A DNA stretch of 64,000 bases from Leptolinea sp964404415 (GCA_964404415.1 CAYOKC010000001.1:1-64000), one strand, 5' to 3'. Shown: positions 1 through 9,445, numbered from the stretch's first letter. The notes: generated by a model from the sequence alone, not told the origin. Made by a program: numbers and translations.

Positions 1-775
1 TCATACTGATCACTTCCAGGCTGCTCATCAGGCAGGCGTCATAGCCGATAATATCGAACTTCTCAATACCCGTCTTCTTCTGAATATCGGCAAAGGTGTC
101 GTCCATCTCATTCAAATACAACATGTCATTCCACCCGTCGATCAGAACGTCGTTGGGTTTGCTCCCGTTATCCTCATCCGTCCACCCGCCCGGCCAGCCG
201 GTTCCGTGGTCACTGAGGATGAGAACATAATGGTCTGCCGGGTACTGCCTGGCCGCCCAGGTGACGAAATCCGTAAGGACTTTTCCGTCTGCCATGTTGA
301 CTTCTCCCAGGTCGGCCAACTCTTCTGAATTGATCTTATCCAGATCATCGTCCTGTGTAAGGTAAAACCGTTTGGCGCCTGAGAAATTTTGCTTTCCTTT
401 GTAGCCGCCTTTATAGCGGTCAATCTGTGCAACGATATTAACCTTATCTGATGAACCCACACGTTCAGCTTCATTCAGGTCGGTAAAAATATCTTCTTCC
501 AGAATGGGGTCGTCCGCATCCTGGAACAGCATGATCGTCCAGGTATCGCCTTTATTCGTCCGGGGAGCGGGTGGCGCCTCATTTGATGATGTCTGTGCTT
601 CTTCTTCATCCGGTTGAATTTCTTCTGTCACGGTTTCCGATTCATATGAATCCGCCTCTGTTGCTTCATCATCACTCAATGAACAACTGATGGTGGCCAT
701 CGAAAGGGCGATCAGAACTGCCAGGAACGCGTATAAAAATTTGTGACTTTTCCGTGGTGTTGTAGTTATTTTCAT
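1..775 (-). CDS. Clostripain-family (C11) cysteine peptidase lipoprotein, C-terminus cut by window edge
   Basis: Reading on the minus strand from ATG at 775 (AGAGGG just upstream), 258 codons are visible before the window ends. Residues 1-31 form a basic N-terminus, a hydrophobic stretch and a lipobox-like TISC with Cys31, so the protein is probably a lipoprotein. An acidic Glu/Asp-rich linker follows to about residue 70. The peptidase C11 signature residues are both present: DHGTGWPGG with His190 and GYDACLMSS with Cys248, the expected catalytic His/Cys dyad of the clostripain family. Members cleave after basic residues, usually outside the cell. The rest of the domain lies outside the window. 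Confidence 0.85.
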   Translation of the reverse strand, partial: MKITTTPRKSHKFLYAFLAVLIALSMATISCSLSDDEATEADSYESETVTEEIQPDEEEAQTSSNEAPPAPRTNKGDTWTIMLFQDADDPILEEDIFTDLNEAERVGSSDKVNIVAQIDRYKGGYKGKQNFSGAKRFYLTQDDDLDKINSEELADLGEVNMADGKVLTDFVTWAARQYPADHYVLILSDHGTGWPGGWTDEDNGSKPNDVLIDGWNDMLYLNEMDDTFADIQKKTGIEKFDIIGYDACLMSSLEVISM

Positions 776-815
776 TTTGTCCCTCTATCCATTAACGAGT
801 AAAAACCGCTATTTA

Positions 816-844
816 TTGTACCAATCCCGAAAGGATAGTAGACT
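816..844 (+). promoter_or_regulatory. Predicted promoter for the aldolase operon
   Basis: TTGTAC (816-821), 17-bp spacer, TAGACT (839-844), followed about 50 bases later by the aldolase start. It lies in the divergent gap between the C11 peptidase and aldolase genes. Sequence match only. Confidence 0.4.
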
Positions 845-896
845 ATGAATACTGTAAGGTTTCAACCGCAAATCCACATTGTCAGAGGAAATCCCT

Positions 897-1643
897 ATGT
901 CATTTCGCCAGAAGCTTATCGACGGTCAATTATTATGGGGAACATTGGTTTCACTGCCGGCACCCGAGATCACTGAGATCCTGGCTGATACCGGTTTTGA
1001 CTGGTTATTCATTGACATGGAACATGCCGCGCTGGATGTTGCCGATGTTCAACGCATTCTTCAGGCTGGCGGAAAGAATATAGCCGGCATCATCCGGCTT
1101 CCGGCAAACGACCCGATCTGGATCAAGAAGACGCTGGATATTGACCCGGCGGGGATCATGCTTCCGCTGGTAAACAGCGGTGATGACGCCCGCAACGCGG
1201 TCAAATGGAGCAAGTATCCCCCGCAGGGAACCCGCAGCGTTGGTGTCGGCCGGGTACACCGTTACGGAGCCGCCCTTCAACAGGTCATTGAAACAGCGAA
1301 TGAAAATACCGCCGTTGTGGTTCAGGTGGAGCACATACAGGCTGTTCAGAATATTGACGACATCGTCTCCGTGGAAGGTGTTGACGCGGTTTTGATCGGC
1401 CCGTATGACCTCTCCGCCAGTCTGGGCATCCCCGGGAAGGTGACAGATCCGCGAGTGACGGACGCCATTGAAAAAGTGCGCCTTGCCTGCCAGAAAAAGA
1501 AAATGCCCATCGGTATCTTCACGGCATCCATCCCGTTCGCACGTGAATGCGCGGCGAAAGGTTTTACTCTGATCGCCGTCGGTACAGATACATTGATGCT
1601 GGTTGAAGCGAGCCGGAACTTGCTGAAAGACCTGCAGAAATAG
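897..1643 (+). CDS. HpcH/HpaI-family class II aldolase
   Basis: A 248-residue protein of the HpcH/HpaI aldolase/citrate lyase TIM-barrel family, which makes or cleaves pyruvate-derived hydroxy-acids with a divalent metal. Visible signatures are IDMEHAALD (His43), a VQVEH segment carrying the expected metal-ligand Glu, and GPYDLSASLG carrying the metal-ligand Asp. The reading frame opens at TTG 879, but AGAGGAA at 884-890 lies 6 bases before ATG 897, so 897 is chosen. The downstream GNAT gene starts one base after this stop codon, indicating one operon. The natural substrate (4-hydroxy-2-oxoheptanedioate, 2-keto-3-deoxy-rhamnonate or similar) cannot be told from sequence. Confidence 0.88.
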   Translation: MSFRQKLIDGQLLWGTLVSLPAPEITEILADTGFDWLFIDMEHAALDVADVQRILQAGGKNIAGIIRLPANDPIWIKKTLDIDPAGIMLPLVNSGDDARNAVKWSKYPPQGTRSVGVGRVHRYGAALQQVIETANENTAVVVQVEHIQAVQNIDDIVSVEGVDAVLIGPYDLSASLGIPGKVTDPRVTDAIEKVRLACQKKKMPIGIFTASIPFARECAAKGFTLIAVGTDTLMLVEASRNLLKDLQK

Positions 1644-1644
1644 T

Positions 1645-2202
1645 ATGTTTAACCTTGAAACAAAACGAATGATCCTTCGGCCTCTGGATGACCGGGATAT
1701 CACGGCATTTTCCGCGTACCGGTCAGACCCTGAGATCGCCCGCTACCAGGGTTGGGGCGCGCCGTATTCCGAAGAGCAGGCCAGGGAATTCATAGATCAG
1801 ATAAAACTGGTCACCCCGGGTGAAACCGGCCACTGGCTTCAACTAGGGATGGAGTTGAAAGAAACCGGTGCCCTGATCGGCGATGTGGCTTTCGTCATTA
1901 TTAAAGACAGCCACCATCAGGCCGAGATCGGCATGACACTCTCTCAACCTTTCCAGGGAAAAGGATACGGTACTGAAGCCGTACGGGAACTGGTACGGTA
2001 CTTGTTTGACGATCTTCACGTCCATCGTGTGATCGCCAATTGCGACCCCGCGAACGTTGCCGCCCATCATCTGCTGGAGCGCGTGGGCTTCCGCCGCGAG
2101 GGCTGTTTCATTGACAGTCTGTGGTACAAAGGCGGTTGGGCTTCAGAACAGTGGTTTGCCATGCTGGACCGTGAATGGAGGGGACTTTCTTCCGCACCAT
2201 AA
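1645..2202 (+). CDS. GNAT N-acetyltransferase, RimJ/RimL-like
   Basis: A 185-residue acetyl-CoA-dependent N-acyltransferase. The N-terminal LETKRMILRPL pattern is typical of the RimJ/RimL branch, and QGKGYG (residues 104-109) is the acetyl-CoA pyrophosphate-binding loop. The C-terminal NVAAHHLLERVGFRREG segment is the usual end of the fold. The gene begins one base after the aldolase stop, so translation is probably coupled. The family acetylates protein N-termini, small amines or antibiotics; the substrate here is unknown. Confidence 0.85.
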   Translation: MFNLETKRMILRPLDDRDITAFSAYRSDPEIARYQGWGAPYSEEQAREFIDQIKLVTPGETGHWLQLGMELKETGALIGDVAFVIIKDSHHQAEIGMTLSQPFQGKGYGTEAVRELVRYLFDDLHVHRVIANCDPANVAAHHLLERVGFRREGCFIDSLWYKGGWASEQWFAMLDREWRGLSSAP

Positions 2203-2214
2203 GGAGATGTTTGA

Positions 2215-2604
2215 ATGCAAACATTTGCTGATCCTGATGGACCGATCGAAGAATTCTCATGGGGGAGGTTTATCATTCTGGGCAAAGCACACTCCGACCA
2301 GGGGGAGGGAGTTGGAAAAGACATCCGCCTCATTGATAATGTCGTCACCGACTGGGAGGAACGCAAAGGGCATCACCTGCGGTCTGAAATGGTCACCGGG
2401 GTTTTCGGCCAGAATTTGACCACCCTGATCATCGGAATTGGCGTCGACAGCGCCATTGAAGTTCCATCCGAGACACGTAAATATATTCAGGATAACGGGA
2501 TCACCCGGTTGATCCTGTTGCCCACCCCGGAAGCCTGCGGTATGTACAACCGGCTGACACGTTCAGGCAACCGAGTGGCGCTTCTGGCACACGGCACCTG
2601 CTGA
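2215..2604 (+). CDS. Mth938-like domain protein (DUF498/NDUFAF3 fold)
   Basis: A 129-residue single-domain protein resembling the Mth938-like (DUF498) family. The FSWGRFIILGKAH beginning, the LIIGIGVDSAIEVP turn (usually LIIGTG in the family) and the EACGMYNRL helix are the recognisable parts. Eukaryotic relatives (NDUFAF3) assist complex I assembly; bacterial members have no settled function. It follows the GNAT gene by 12 bases with AAGGAG before ATG, so it is likely the last gene of the aldolase operon, and it converges with the methyltransferase gene on the other strand. Confidence 0.78.
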   Translation: MQTFADPDGPIEEFSWGRFIILGKAHSDQGEGVGKDIRLIDNVVTDWEERKGHHLRSEMVTGVFGQNLTTLIIGIGVDSAIEVPSETRKYIQDNGITRLILLPTPEACGMYNRLTRSGNRVALLAHGTC

Positions 2605-2605
2605 T

Positions 2606-3607
2606 TTATATATTCCGGGTAACTGTGACAACAACCGGCTGTTCGCCGGAACCATTGATTATTTCTTCCGGTAATTGCCGTGAAGGGGAAACATCACGGC
2701 GTTGAATGGTGAATTTTTCGACGGGAAGGTATTGCTCAATAAAAGGCAATCCCGGTGAATAAACAAAACTGCCGCCGGGTTTTAACCCGTTCAAGATCCG
2801 CATATACATTCCGGCATAGCGGTCAGGATGGCCATTCTTATAACGGTGATGGAACAGGAAATGGTTGGAAAAAGCCATGTGTGAGATCACGGTTCCCCAG
2901 GAATCCGGCTTAAATTCCAGGTCAAACCAGTCAGCCTCAAACAAACCGGGCGCCGGGCTGACGACACGGTCCACGCCCAGTGCCTTCAGCCCCAGAGATT
3001 GCAGGTGTTTCACCAGTATCCCCTGCTTGCCGCAGCCCAGGTCCAGTACCGGCGTCTTCAATGCCAGCGCGTCAAGACCGAGCAATTGGAGTTGAAAATC
3101 AGGTGAGTATTCACTGCACACCACCTGCTTGAGGATGATATTCTCCTGCACCTGCCAGCCTGGTTCACGGTCAAAGAAACGGGAGATATTACGGCTCAGG
3201 TCTTTAAAATGCTCTTTCACCAGGGCCGAAAAATTCTGCCCGAATTCCGCATAATCGCGGGATGCAGCCAATACGGCCTTCATTCCCCGCAGGTAGGCGG
3301 TGTACATCATTAACAACCGGTCCTGCTCCTCCTGGTCCAGATGAACATACTGGTTATTGTTGTATGTAAATTCCAGGCTGGAGCGCACAAATTCACGCGC
3401 CAGATCCAGCGAATAGACCGGATCGGTGAGGATCGCCATGACTTCCACCCGGTTTTCATACAGGAATTCCAGGTTGTCTTTCTCCAGCCGCACAAAATCA
3501 CGGTCAACATGATAGACATCCAGCATGGTCTTGCGGCTGTTGGCTTTGTACCGGCGCAGGATTGTGGATGATAATTTGTCGTAGAGTTCAGGGCGTGATT
3601 GTGGCAT
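2606..3607 (-). CDS. Class I SAM-dependent methyltransferase
   Basis: A 333-residue protein. The C-terminal half has a Rossmann methyltransferase core: motif I VLDLGCGKQG (residues 187-196), an acidic strand-2 end (GVDRVV), and the late motif NGLKPGGSFVYSPGLPFIEQ. The first 150 residues are helical, contain YKANSRKTMLDVYHVDRDFVR, and match no domain I recognise, so they may set substrate choice. The stop codon lies two bases from the convergent Mth938-like gene. Small molecule, protein or RNA as substrate cannot be decided. Confidence 0.78.
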   Translation of the reverse strand: MPQSRPELYDKLSSTILRRYKANSRKTMLDVYHVDRDFVRLEKDNLEFLYENRVEVMAILTDPVYSLDLAREFVRSSLEFTYNNNQYVHLDQEEQDRLLMMYTAYLRGMKAVLAASRDYAEFGQNFSALVKEHFKDLSRNISRFFDREPGWQVQENIILKQVVCSEYSPDFQLQLLGLDALALKTPVLDLGCGKQGILVKHLQSLGLKALGVDRVVSPAPGLFEADWFDLEFKPDSWGTVISHMAFSNHFLFHHRYKNGHPDRYAGMYMRILNGLKPGGSFVYSPGLPFIEQYLPVEKFTIQRRDVSPSRQLPEEIINGSGEQPVVVTVTRNI

Positions 3608-3623
3608 ACGCGAAGTGTATTTT

Positions 3624-4847
3624 TTATTTTTTATTGTCGGGTTGCTGCCTGCGCGGGAACCGGTAGGTTATCGCCAATCCACCTTCGGCTGTTTCCCGGT
3701 AAACACGGGGCAGATCTTCACCGGTCTGTTTCATCACGGTGACCACTTCATCAAACGAAACGCGGTGCGCGCCGTCTGAATAGGTGGCGAAAGTGGCACA
3801 ATCCATGGCGCGGGTGGCGGCAAACACATTGCGCTCTATGCAGGGGATCTGCACCAGCCCGTTGACCGGGTCACAGGTGAGGCCCAGATGGTGTTCCAGA
3901 CCCATTTCCGCCGCGTATTCGATCTGGCGGATGGTACCACCCATCAACTGCGCGGCTGCCCCCGCCGCCATGGCGCAGGCCGAACCGATCTCTCCCTGGC
4001 ACCCGACTTCCGCCCCGGAAATGGACCCGTTATGCCGGATCAGGTTGCCGATCAGGCCGGCGGTAGCCAACGCGCGCAGAATATGTTTCTCTGACGTCTG
4101 TATGGTATCTTCTATATGGCAGATGACTGCCGGAAGCACACCGCACGAACCGCACGTCGGCGCAGTGACGATCAACCCGCCGGTGGCATTTTCTTCAGCC
4201 ACAGCCAGCGCGTATGCCGGCAGAAAGCCTTCGCGAACCAGGTTGCTGCCATTCAACAGGCTTTTACGGTGGAACGTCCACGCGCGGCGTGAAACGCCCA
4301 ACCCGCCCGGCAGCACCCCTTCGGCCTGAATGCCGCGCTGCACACTTTCATGCATCACCCGGTTGACTTCTTTGAGGAAATCCCAGATCTCTTTCCCTTC
4401 GTTGGCTTCCACATACTCCCAGAAGGTCAAGCCGCTGGAAGTACAATATTTGAGGATCTCACTCATGGTGGTCAACGGGTAGACGGCCTTCGCGGGAGGC
4501 GGGTTCTCTTCGATCAACGCCCCTCCACCGGGGCTGTAAACACGCCACATGTCCAAACGGTTGCCATCCGTATCCAAAGCTTCGAATTCCATGCCGTTGG
4601 GATGCAAAGGCAGCAAATCATCCGGTTTCCAGATGAACTCAACCACCCGGGGAGACAACGCCTCAATAATGGCTTTATCGGTCAGATGCCCGCGGCCGGT
4701 AGCTGCTAGGCTGCCGTATAGCGTCACCCGGAATGATATCGCCTCCGGGTATTTCTGAGAAAAAGATTCTGCCGCTCGCCTCGGCCCCATGGTGTGACTG
4801 CTGGAGGGGCCGTGCCCGATACGGAACAGTTCGTGAATCGATTCCAT
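3624..4847 (-). CDS. sdaA: L-serine dehydratase, iron-sulfur type, single chain
   Basis: A 407-residue L-serine ammonia-lyase that converts serine to pyruvate and ammonia with a [4Fe-4S] cluster, in the cytoplasm. The N-terminal beta domain has GPSSSHTMGP (residues 13-22). The alpha domain has APTCGSCG (Cys232, Cys235). The likely cluster ligands Cys283, Cys325 and Cys336 keep the 42- and 11-residue spacings of Escherichia coli SdaA (343/385/396). Both domains are in one chain, as in the proteobacterial enzyme rather than the split SdaAA/SdaAB type. It lies 8 bases after the aldehyde oxidoreductase gene, so the two are probably co-transcribed. The oxygen-labile cluster suits an anaerobe. Confidence 0.95.
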   Translation of the reverse strand: MESIHELFRIGHGPSSSHTMGPRRAAESFSQKYPEAISFRVTLYGSLAATGRGHLTDKAIIEALSPRVVEFIWKPDDLLPLHPNGMEFEALDTDGNRLDMWRVYSPGGGALIEENPPPAKAVYPLTTMSEILKYCTSSGLTFWEYVEANEGKEIWDFLKEVNRVMHESVQRGIQAEGVLPGGLGVSRRAWTFHRKSLLNGSNLVREGFLPAYALAVAEENATGGLIVTAPTCGSCGVLPAVICHIEDTIQTSEKHILRALATAGLIGNLIRHNGSISGAEVGCQGEIGSACAMAAGAAAQLMGGTIRQIEYAAEMGLEHHLGLTCDPVNGLVQIPCIERNVFAATRAMDCATFATYSDGAHRVSFDEVVTVMKQTGEDLPRVYRETAEGGLAITYRFPRRQQPDNKK

Positions 4848-4855
4848 TCTTTTCG

Positions 4856-6835
4856 TTATACCTGTAATTTATTGGATTGTCCGGGTGTCAGCGCGTCAGG
4901 AATGGCGTCTGCCCCGGCATTAAACGCGTCGGTTATACCCTGTTTGACGGCATTCCACCAGTCCCGCGCCGCGGACATTTTATCGTCATGGAAGCGCTCG
5001 AGCCAGGCGGCCAGATCCGGTTCCTGTAATCCGGCTGTTGACCACTGCTCAAGGAAGGTCACCAGCAGATCAACCACCCGCTCGCTCTCCCAGAAAACGG
5101 TCTTGGGTGACTCAGCTTCGTGAATGGAGCGTGCCAGATTGAACTGGTGTTCCTTGTAATTTACGTTCAATCCGTAATGCGCGGCCAGTATTTCATCGGT
5201 AATCGTCTCACTCCACTTGCGGTGGAAACGGCAAATTCCACTGTTCTCATTGAACAGTTCATATGTCATTCGCTCCACGCACTTCTTCCCCAGTTTATCC
5301 GGCGGGAGGAATTTGCTTTCATAGAAGACGAAATATTTCCCCATCATCGGCATCGGGCTGAACATACCGGCCACCCAGTACTGGTTGGGGGTCATGTGAC
5401 CCTCGTCGCCATGCGGAATAAAGACCGCCCGGTCAATGCTGCGGATTTTGTATTTTTTATCCAACTCCAGCGCAGCCAGCCGGATGCCCTGGCGGAATAC
5501 ATCGCCGGCCGGATCAAAGAGGATCATATCCATAACCGCCCGCGCGTACGCGGCGTTGCGGGTGCTGTCTTTCACTACATCAAATTTTCCTGGGTCGTCG
5601 GTGAACTGGAATGCCAGCTCACTGACTGGAGGGAGGTTAAAATCTTCCGGCGGGATCAGCCCATTGGCCACAAGATCCATGATCCAGGCTACCGTACCGC
5701 CGATCTGGATGGCGTCAAAGCCCATGGCGTCGCCATAATCATTGATCTCTTCCGCCGCGCGCTGGTCAAACACACCGATCTGAGGACCGAGGGCGTGGTA
5801 GGGTTCGTAATCCTTTTTGTAGATATCATTGATCTTCTTGCAGACCACCGGGCAGGGTTCACCGCAATGCTGAAAATTTTTGGTCTTGATGGTTTCTTCG
5901 TTGAATTGCACCAGATAATGCTTGAGTATGAATTCCCGGTGCTGGTTTAACCTCTCTTCATCGGAGTGGTAAATACTGGTGTAGTTGAAACTCATAATTC
6001 GTTCGGCCATGTCGCGGTTATTCACGCCAAACGTACCGCCGGTTTCAAATTCGGGCACATAGCGGTATTTTTCGGTGACGGATATGTCCGTCTGGATGGT
6101 CTTTTTTCCGAAATGTTCAAGGAAATAATTGTCGATCTCCGAGCTATCCCGCAGATCGGGGTCATCCCATTCACCGCCAAAAATGATCGCGGCCAGATTG
6201 TTGACTCTGTACATGCGCGATCCCAACCCGCCGCGGCCAGCCCAATCGGTGACCACGGAGAGTTCACCCTTGCGTACCGGGTTTGACCCGATGGCGCCTT
6301 CATCGGTGTACTTCGCGGATGGTCCCACGGCGCATATCCGTATTTTGCCTTCGGGGTATTCGCCTTTGTAACGGTCAAACAATGCCTGCTGCAGGGCAAA
6401 AAATCCGGTGAGCGGGCGGCCTTCGGGATTGGCATATCCATTCCACAGCGCGTCCGCGTTGACCGGTTCCAGGCGGACGAAGACTTCACCCTGCTTATGG
6501 TTCAACAGAAGCACACTGGTTTCGGGAGCGCGCCCGCGTAACGAGACATAATTCACGCCCACACCGTGAAAGGTATACGCGGCTCCCCCCATGGAGGAAA
6601 TATAGAACCCGTCCCACTGGTTTGACCACCCGGTGAACACCAGCCGACGGGAACCCGGAATACTACTGCCGGCCAGAAGCCCTTCGCCGAAGGACAGGCT
6701 GTCAGGGTACATGCGGTAACGGCTCCAACCGTAGTCCACAGGGCCCAGAATCGAGGGGTCATCAATGGGTTTTAAGTACCAGTGCTCATTATTCAGGTGA
6801 ACAGTCAATTCACGTTGGATGATGGGGTAGGTCAT
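4856..6835 (-). CDS. Tungsten-type aldehyde:ferredoxin oxidoreductase (AOR family)
   Basis: A 659-residue cytoplasmic oxidoreductase of the AOR family, whose members oxidise aldehydes to acids using a bis-pterin tungsten or molybdenum cofactor and a [4Fe-4S] cluster, passing electrons to ferredoxin. The pterin-binding motif DWAGRGGLGSRM is at residues 197-208. Cluster ligands appear as Cys324, Cys328, Cys332 and Cys535 (NSGICRFH). The first spacing is C-X3-C-X3-C, not the C-X2-C-X3-C of Pyrococcus AOR. The length fits the family. The serine dehydratase gene follows 8 bases later. Substrate cannot be assigned; a protective role against amino-acid-derived aldehydes is inference. Confidence 0.92.
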   Translation of the reverse strand: MTYPIIQRELTVHLNNEHWYLKPIDDPSILGPVDYGWSRYRMYPDSLSFGEGLLAGSSIPGSRRLVFTGWSNQWDGFYISSMGGAAYTFHGVGVNYVSLRGRAPETSVLLLNHKQGEVFVRLEPVNADALWNGYANPEGRPLTGFFALQQALFDRYKGEYPEGKIRICAVGPSAKYTDEGAIGSNPVRKGELSVVTDWAGRGGLGSRMYRVNNLAAIIFGGEWDDPDLRDSSEIDNYFLEHFGKKTIQTDISVTEKYRYVPEFETGGTFGVNNRDMAERIMSFNYTSIYHSDEERLNQHREFILKHYLVQFNEETIKTKNFQHCGEPCPVVCKKINDIYKKDYEPYHALGPQIGVFDQRAAEEINDYGDAMGFDAIQIGGTVAWIMDLVANGLIPPEDFNLPPVSELAFQFTDDPGKFDVVKDSTRNAAYARAVMDMILFDPAGDVFRQGIRLAALELDKKYKIRSIDRAVFIPHGDEGHMTPNQYWVAGMFSPMPMMGKYFVFYESKFLPPDKLGKKCVERMTYELFNENSGICRFHRKWSETITDEILAAHYGLNVNYKEHQFNLARSIHEAESPKTVFWESERVVDLLVTFLEQWSTAGLQEPDLAAWLERFHDDKMSAARDWWNAVKQGITDAFNAGADAIPDALTPGQSNKLQV

Positions 6836-6933
6836 GCGTACATTCCTCTTCCTGCCGGGATCAGCTTCAATACACCATAATCATATCAGTTTGTGCAAAC
6901 GGGAATAGTTTTTCTCTAAAATTTATTGCGCTT

Positions 6934-6962
6934 TTGACGAATAATTCTGATAATCATATAAG
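6934..6962 (+). promoter_or_regulatory. Predicted promoter for the HD-GYP sensor gene
   Basis: TTGACG (6934-6939), 17-bp spacer, TATAAG (6957-6962): close to the sigma-70 consensus. It lies 67 bases before the TTG start of the HD-GYP gene, in the divergent gap with the aldehyde oxidoreductase gene. Confidence 0.6.
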
Positions 6963-7029
6963 GCTTTCACCCGGTTTTTCATGCTGAAATGGCAGGAAAC
7001 TGACGAAATTCTGTTGGAGGAAAAGTTAT

Positions 7030-9372
7030 TTGACCAGAACAAAGACAATACCTCAAAACCCCGGCGAAATAATTGAGGGCAGGGAATCCTTATTCCGAAA
7101 AGACCTTTGGACACAGGAGGTTATTGGTTTAATTCTTCTCGCCATCATCATCCCCGGCCTTCTGGTTAGTTTCTTCCACATTACAGGAACAATCAGCCTG
7201 CAGCAGGCATTGCCTGTCTATGTTGTATTTATTCTCATTTTGATCAGTTGGATCGCCTCAAAGCGAGGCGGATGGATATGGGCGGGGTATGTGCCGGCCG
7301 CTGCTGCTTTTCTATTTGGATTACATATCCTGTTTCAAAGTAAAGACTTCAGAAATACCACAATCTTCATATTCTGTTTATCCATAGTGCTTTCGGGAAT
7401 GTTGCAGGGAAAAAGAACCGGGGTTTTCTACAGCATTCTCAGCGCGGTCGCCTTTCCGGTTCTTCTCTACTTCCGGTATCCGCCTTTAGATCTTCAGTTT
7501 GCCCCGTCACTCTCATCACTTGCTGTAGGGATCATTGTTTCGCTTATGCTTCAAAACTGGTACGCGAACCGCCTGAAAGAAACTCTGGCAGAACGGTTTA
7601 TGGCAGAGAAAAAAGCGAAAGAAGAATTCGACCGCCGCCAACAAATTGAAGAGATCCATCATCAACAGGAGACGCGATTGATGCGTCTGGCAGAAAACAT
7701 GACGGACCTGGTGGGAGAAATTGATCTTAATGGGATGTATCTTTACGCATCTCCATCGTATTTCTCAGTGATGGGATATAACTCTGAGGATCTGATCGGG
7801 AAAAACGCGTTATCGTTTGTTCACCCGGATGATCGTGATCTTGTCAGGAACTCCATTACCAAGTCGCTGGAAAAAGGTATTCCAACCATAACCCGGTACC
7901 GGTTCAGACATGCAGATGGACATTACATCTGGCTTGAGTCCTCTGGAAAATCAAGGAGATCCGAAGAAGGATCGAACGTATCCATAATTTTTTCCACCCG
8001 TGATATCACGGTCCAAAAAAAGACGGAAGAGAGTTTACAGGCGTCTGAGACAAAATTTCGCTCGATCATTTCATCAATCCCTCTGGGAATCCACATGTAT
8101 TCCCTGGATGAATCGTCAAATTTGATATTCTCAGGATATAACCCTGCCGCCGATACCATTCTGCACGTAAATCATAATGAATTTCTGGGGAAAACCATTG
8201 AAGATGCTTTCCCGGGGCTGGTTGAAACTGAAATTCCAACCAATTACCGGCAGATCGCGTTAACTGGAGCCTCCTGGTCTGGAGAGCAGGTTGTTTATCG
8301 AAAAAATGAAATAAAGGGGATATTTGATGTTCACGCGTTCCAGACGGAACCAGGGAAAATGGCTGCTGTTTTCGCAGATATCACTGAGAAGCGAAAAGCG
8401 GAAGAAGCGCTTCAATTATCGGAAGAGAAGTTCTCCAATGCCTTCCATATGTCACCAGACGCGGTGAGTATTACCCGTATAAAAGATGGCTTATTCTTGG
8501 AAGCCAATGAGGGTTTTACCCGCTTTATCGGTTATACCCCTGAAGAAGTGGTGGGAAAAACTGCAATGGATATTAAGATCTGGGTTGATCCTCAAGATCG
8601 CAATCGGTTGATTGATAAATTGAAACGTGATGGTTACTACGAGAACTTGCTTGCGCCTTTTCGAACAAAATCCGGAAAAATCCTTTTTGGCCTTATGTCA
8701 GCAAGACTGTTAATGATCAATGGAGAGGAATTCCTCCTATCCATAACACGTGACATAACAGAACGTATTGAAGATGAAAGAAGAATGCAGGAAGCCCATG
8801 ACCAGGTTGAAAAAGCGTATGAAGCCACCCTTCAGGGGTGGGCAAGGGCGCTGGAATTGCGGGAGCACGAAACAGCAGACCATAGCCGGCGGGTGGTTGA
8901 CTTGAGTCTGAAGATTGCGCGGGAGTTGTGTTTTTCTGCGCCGGAACTGAATGACCTTGAACGCGGCGCGTTGCTGCATGATATTGGCAAAATGGGCGTT
9001 CCCGATAATATCCTGTTGAAACCCGGCCCGCTTTCGGATGACGAATGGGTGATCATGAAACAGCACCCTGAATATGCCTATCATCTGCTTAAGGATGTTG
9101 ACTATTTGCACCAGTCTCTGGAAATTCCGTATTCACATCATGAACGCTGGGACGGTAGCGGTTATCCGCGCGGCTTGAAGGGGGAAGAGATCCCCCTCAG
9201 CGCCAGGATATTTTCCATTGTGGATGTTTGGGACGCGCTTCTCTCTGACAGACCATACCGACCAGCCTGGAACAGGCAGGCGGTAATGAAGTATATTGAA
9301 GAACAGAGCGGGAAGATGTTTGATCCTCAAATTGTTGCGGTCTTCATCAAACTTATGAAGGACCGCGATTAA
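7030..9372 (+). CDS. Membrane PAS-sensor protein with HD-GYP output domain
   Basis: A 780-residue signalling protein. Residues about 28-180 contain five or six membrane spans, followed by a charged coiled coil (185-215), three PAS domains (about 216-335, 340-455, 460-580) and a C-terminal HD-GYP domain (about 595-778). Key output motifs are ADHSRR, HDIGKMGVP and HHERWDGSGYPRGLKG, so the HD pair and the GYP triad are intact. HD-GYP domains hydrolyse cyclic di-GMP or related dinucleotides. The start is TTG 7030, supported by GGAGG at 7016-7020; no nearer ATG fits. No DNA-binding or kinase domain is present. The input signal is unknown. Confidence 0.93.
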   Translation: MTRTKTIPQNPGEIIEGRESLFRKDLWTQEVIGLILLAIIIPGLLVSFFHITGTISLQQALPVYVVFILILISWIASKRGGWIWAGYVPAAAAFLFGLHILFQSKDFRNTTIFIFCLSIVLSGMLQGKRTGVFYSILSAVAFPVLLYFRYPPLDLQFAPSLSSLAVGIIVSLMLQNWYANRLKETLAERFMAEKKAKEEFDRRQQIEEIHHQQETRLMRLAENMTDLVGEIDLNGMYLYASPSYFSVMGYNSEDLIGKNALSFVHPDDRDLVRNSITKSLEKGIPTITRYRFRHADGHYIWLESSGKSRRSEEGSNVSIIFSTRDITVQKKTEESLQASETKFRSIISSIPLGIHMYSLDESSNLIFSGYNPAADTILHVNHNEFLGKTIEDAFPGLVETEIPTNYRQIALTGASWSGEQVVYRKNEIKGIFDVHAFQTEPGKMAAVFADITEKRKAEEALQLSEEKFSNAFHMSPDAVSITRIKDGLFLEANEGFTRFIGYTPEEVVGKTAMDIKIWVDPQDRNRLIDKLKRDGYYENLLAPFRTKSGKILFGLMSARLLMINGEEFLLSITRDITERIEDERRMQEAHDQVEKAYEATLQGWARALELREHETADHSRRVVDLSLKIARELCFSAPELNDLERGALLHDIGKMGVPDNILLKPGPLSDDEWVIMKQHPEYAYHLLKDVDYLHQSLEIPYSHHERWDGSGYPRGLKGEEIPLSARIFSIVDVWDALLSDRPYRPAWNRQAVMKYIEEQSGKMFDPQIVAVFIKLMKDRD

Positions 9373-9445
9373 CCCGCTTTTTCCAGATCAATCACATATA
9401 TCCTGTCTTCCCGGCTTAGGCCATCAATCTTAAACCGGGCAATGA

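Noticed and set aside
1005..1703. Long open frame on the minus strand opposite the aldolase gene
   Set aside because: It is antisense to a clear HpcH/HpaI aldolase, has no known motif, and its composition is what a shadow of a conserved gene gives.
5120..5950. 276-codon plus-strand frame inside the aldehyde oxidoreductase gene
   Set aside because: Antisense to well-conserved motifs of that enzyme; no ribosome site or homologous features.
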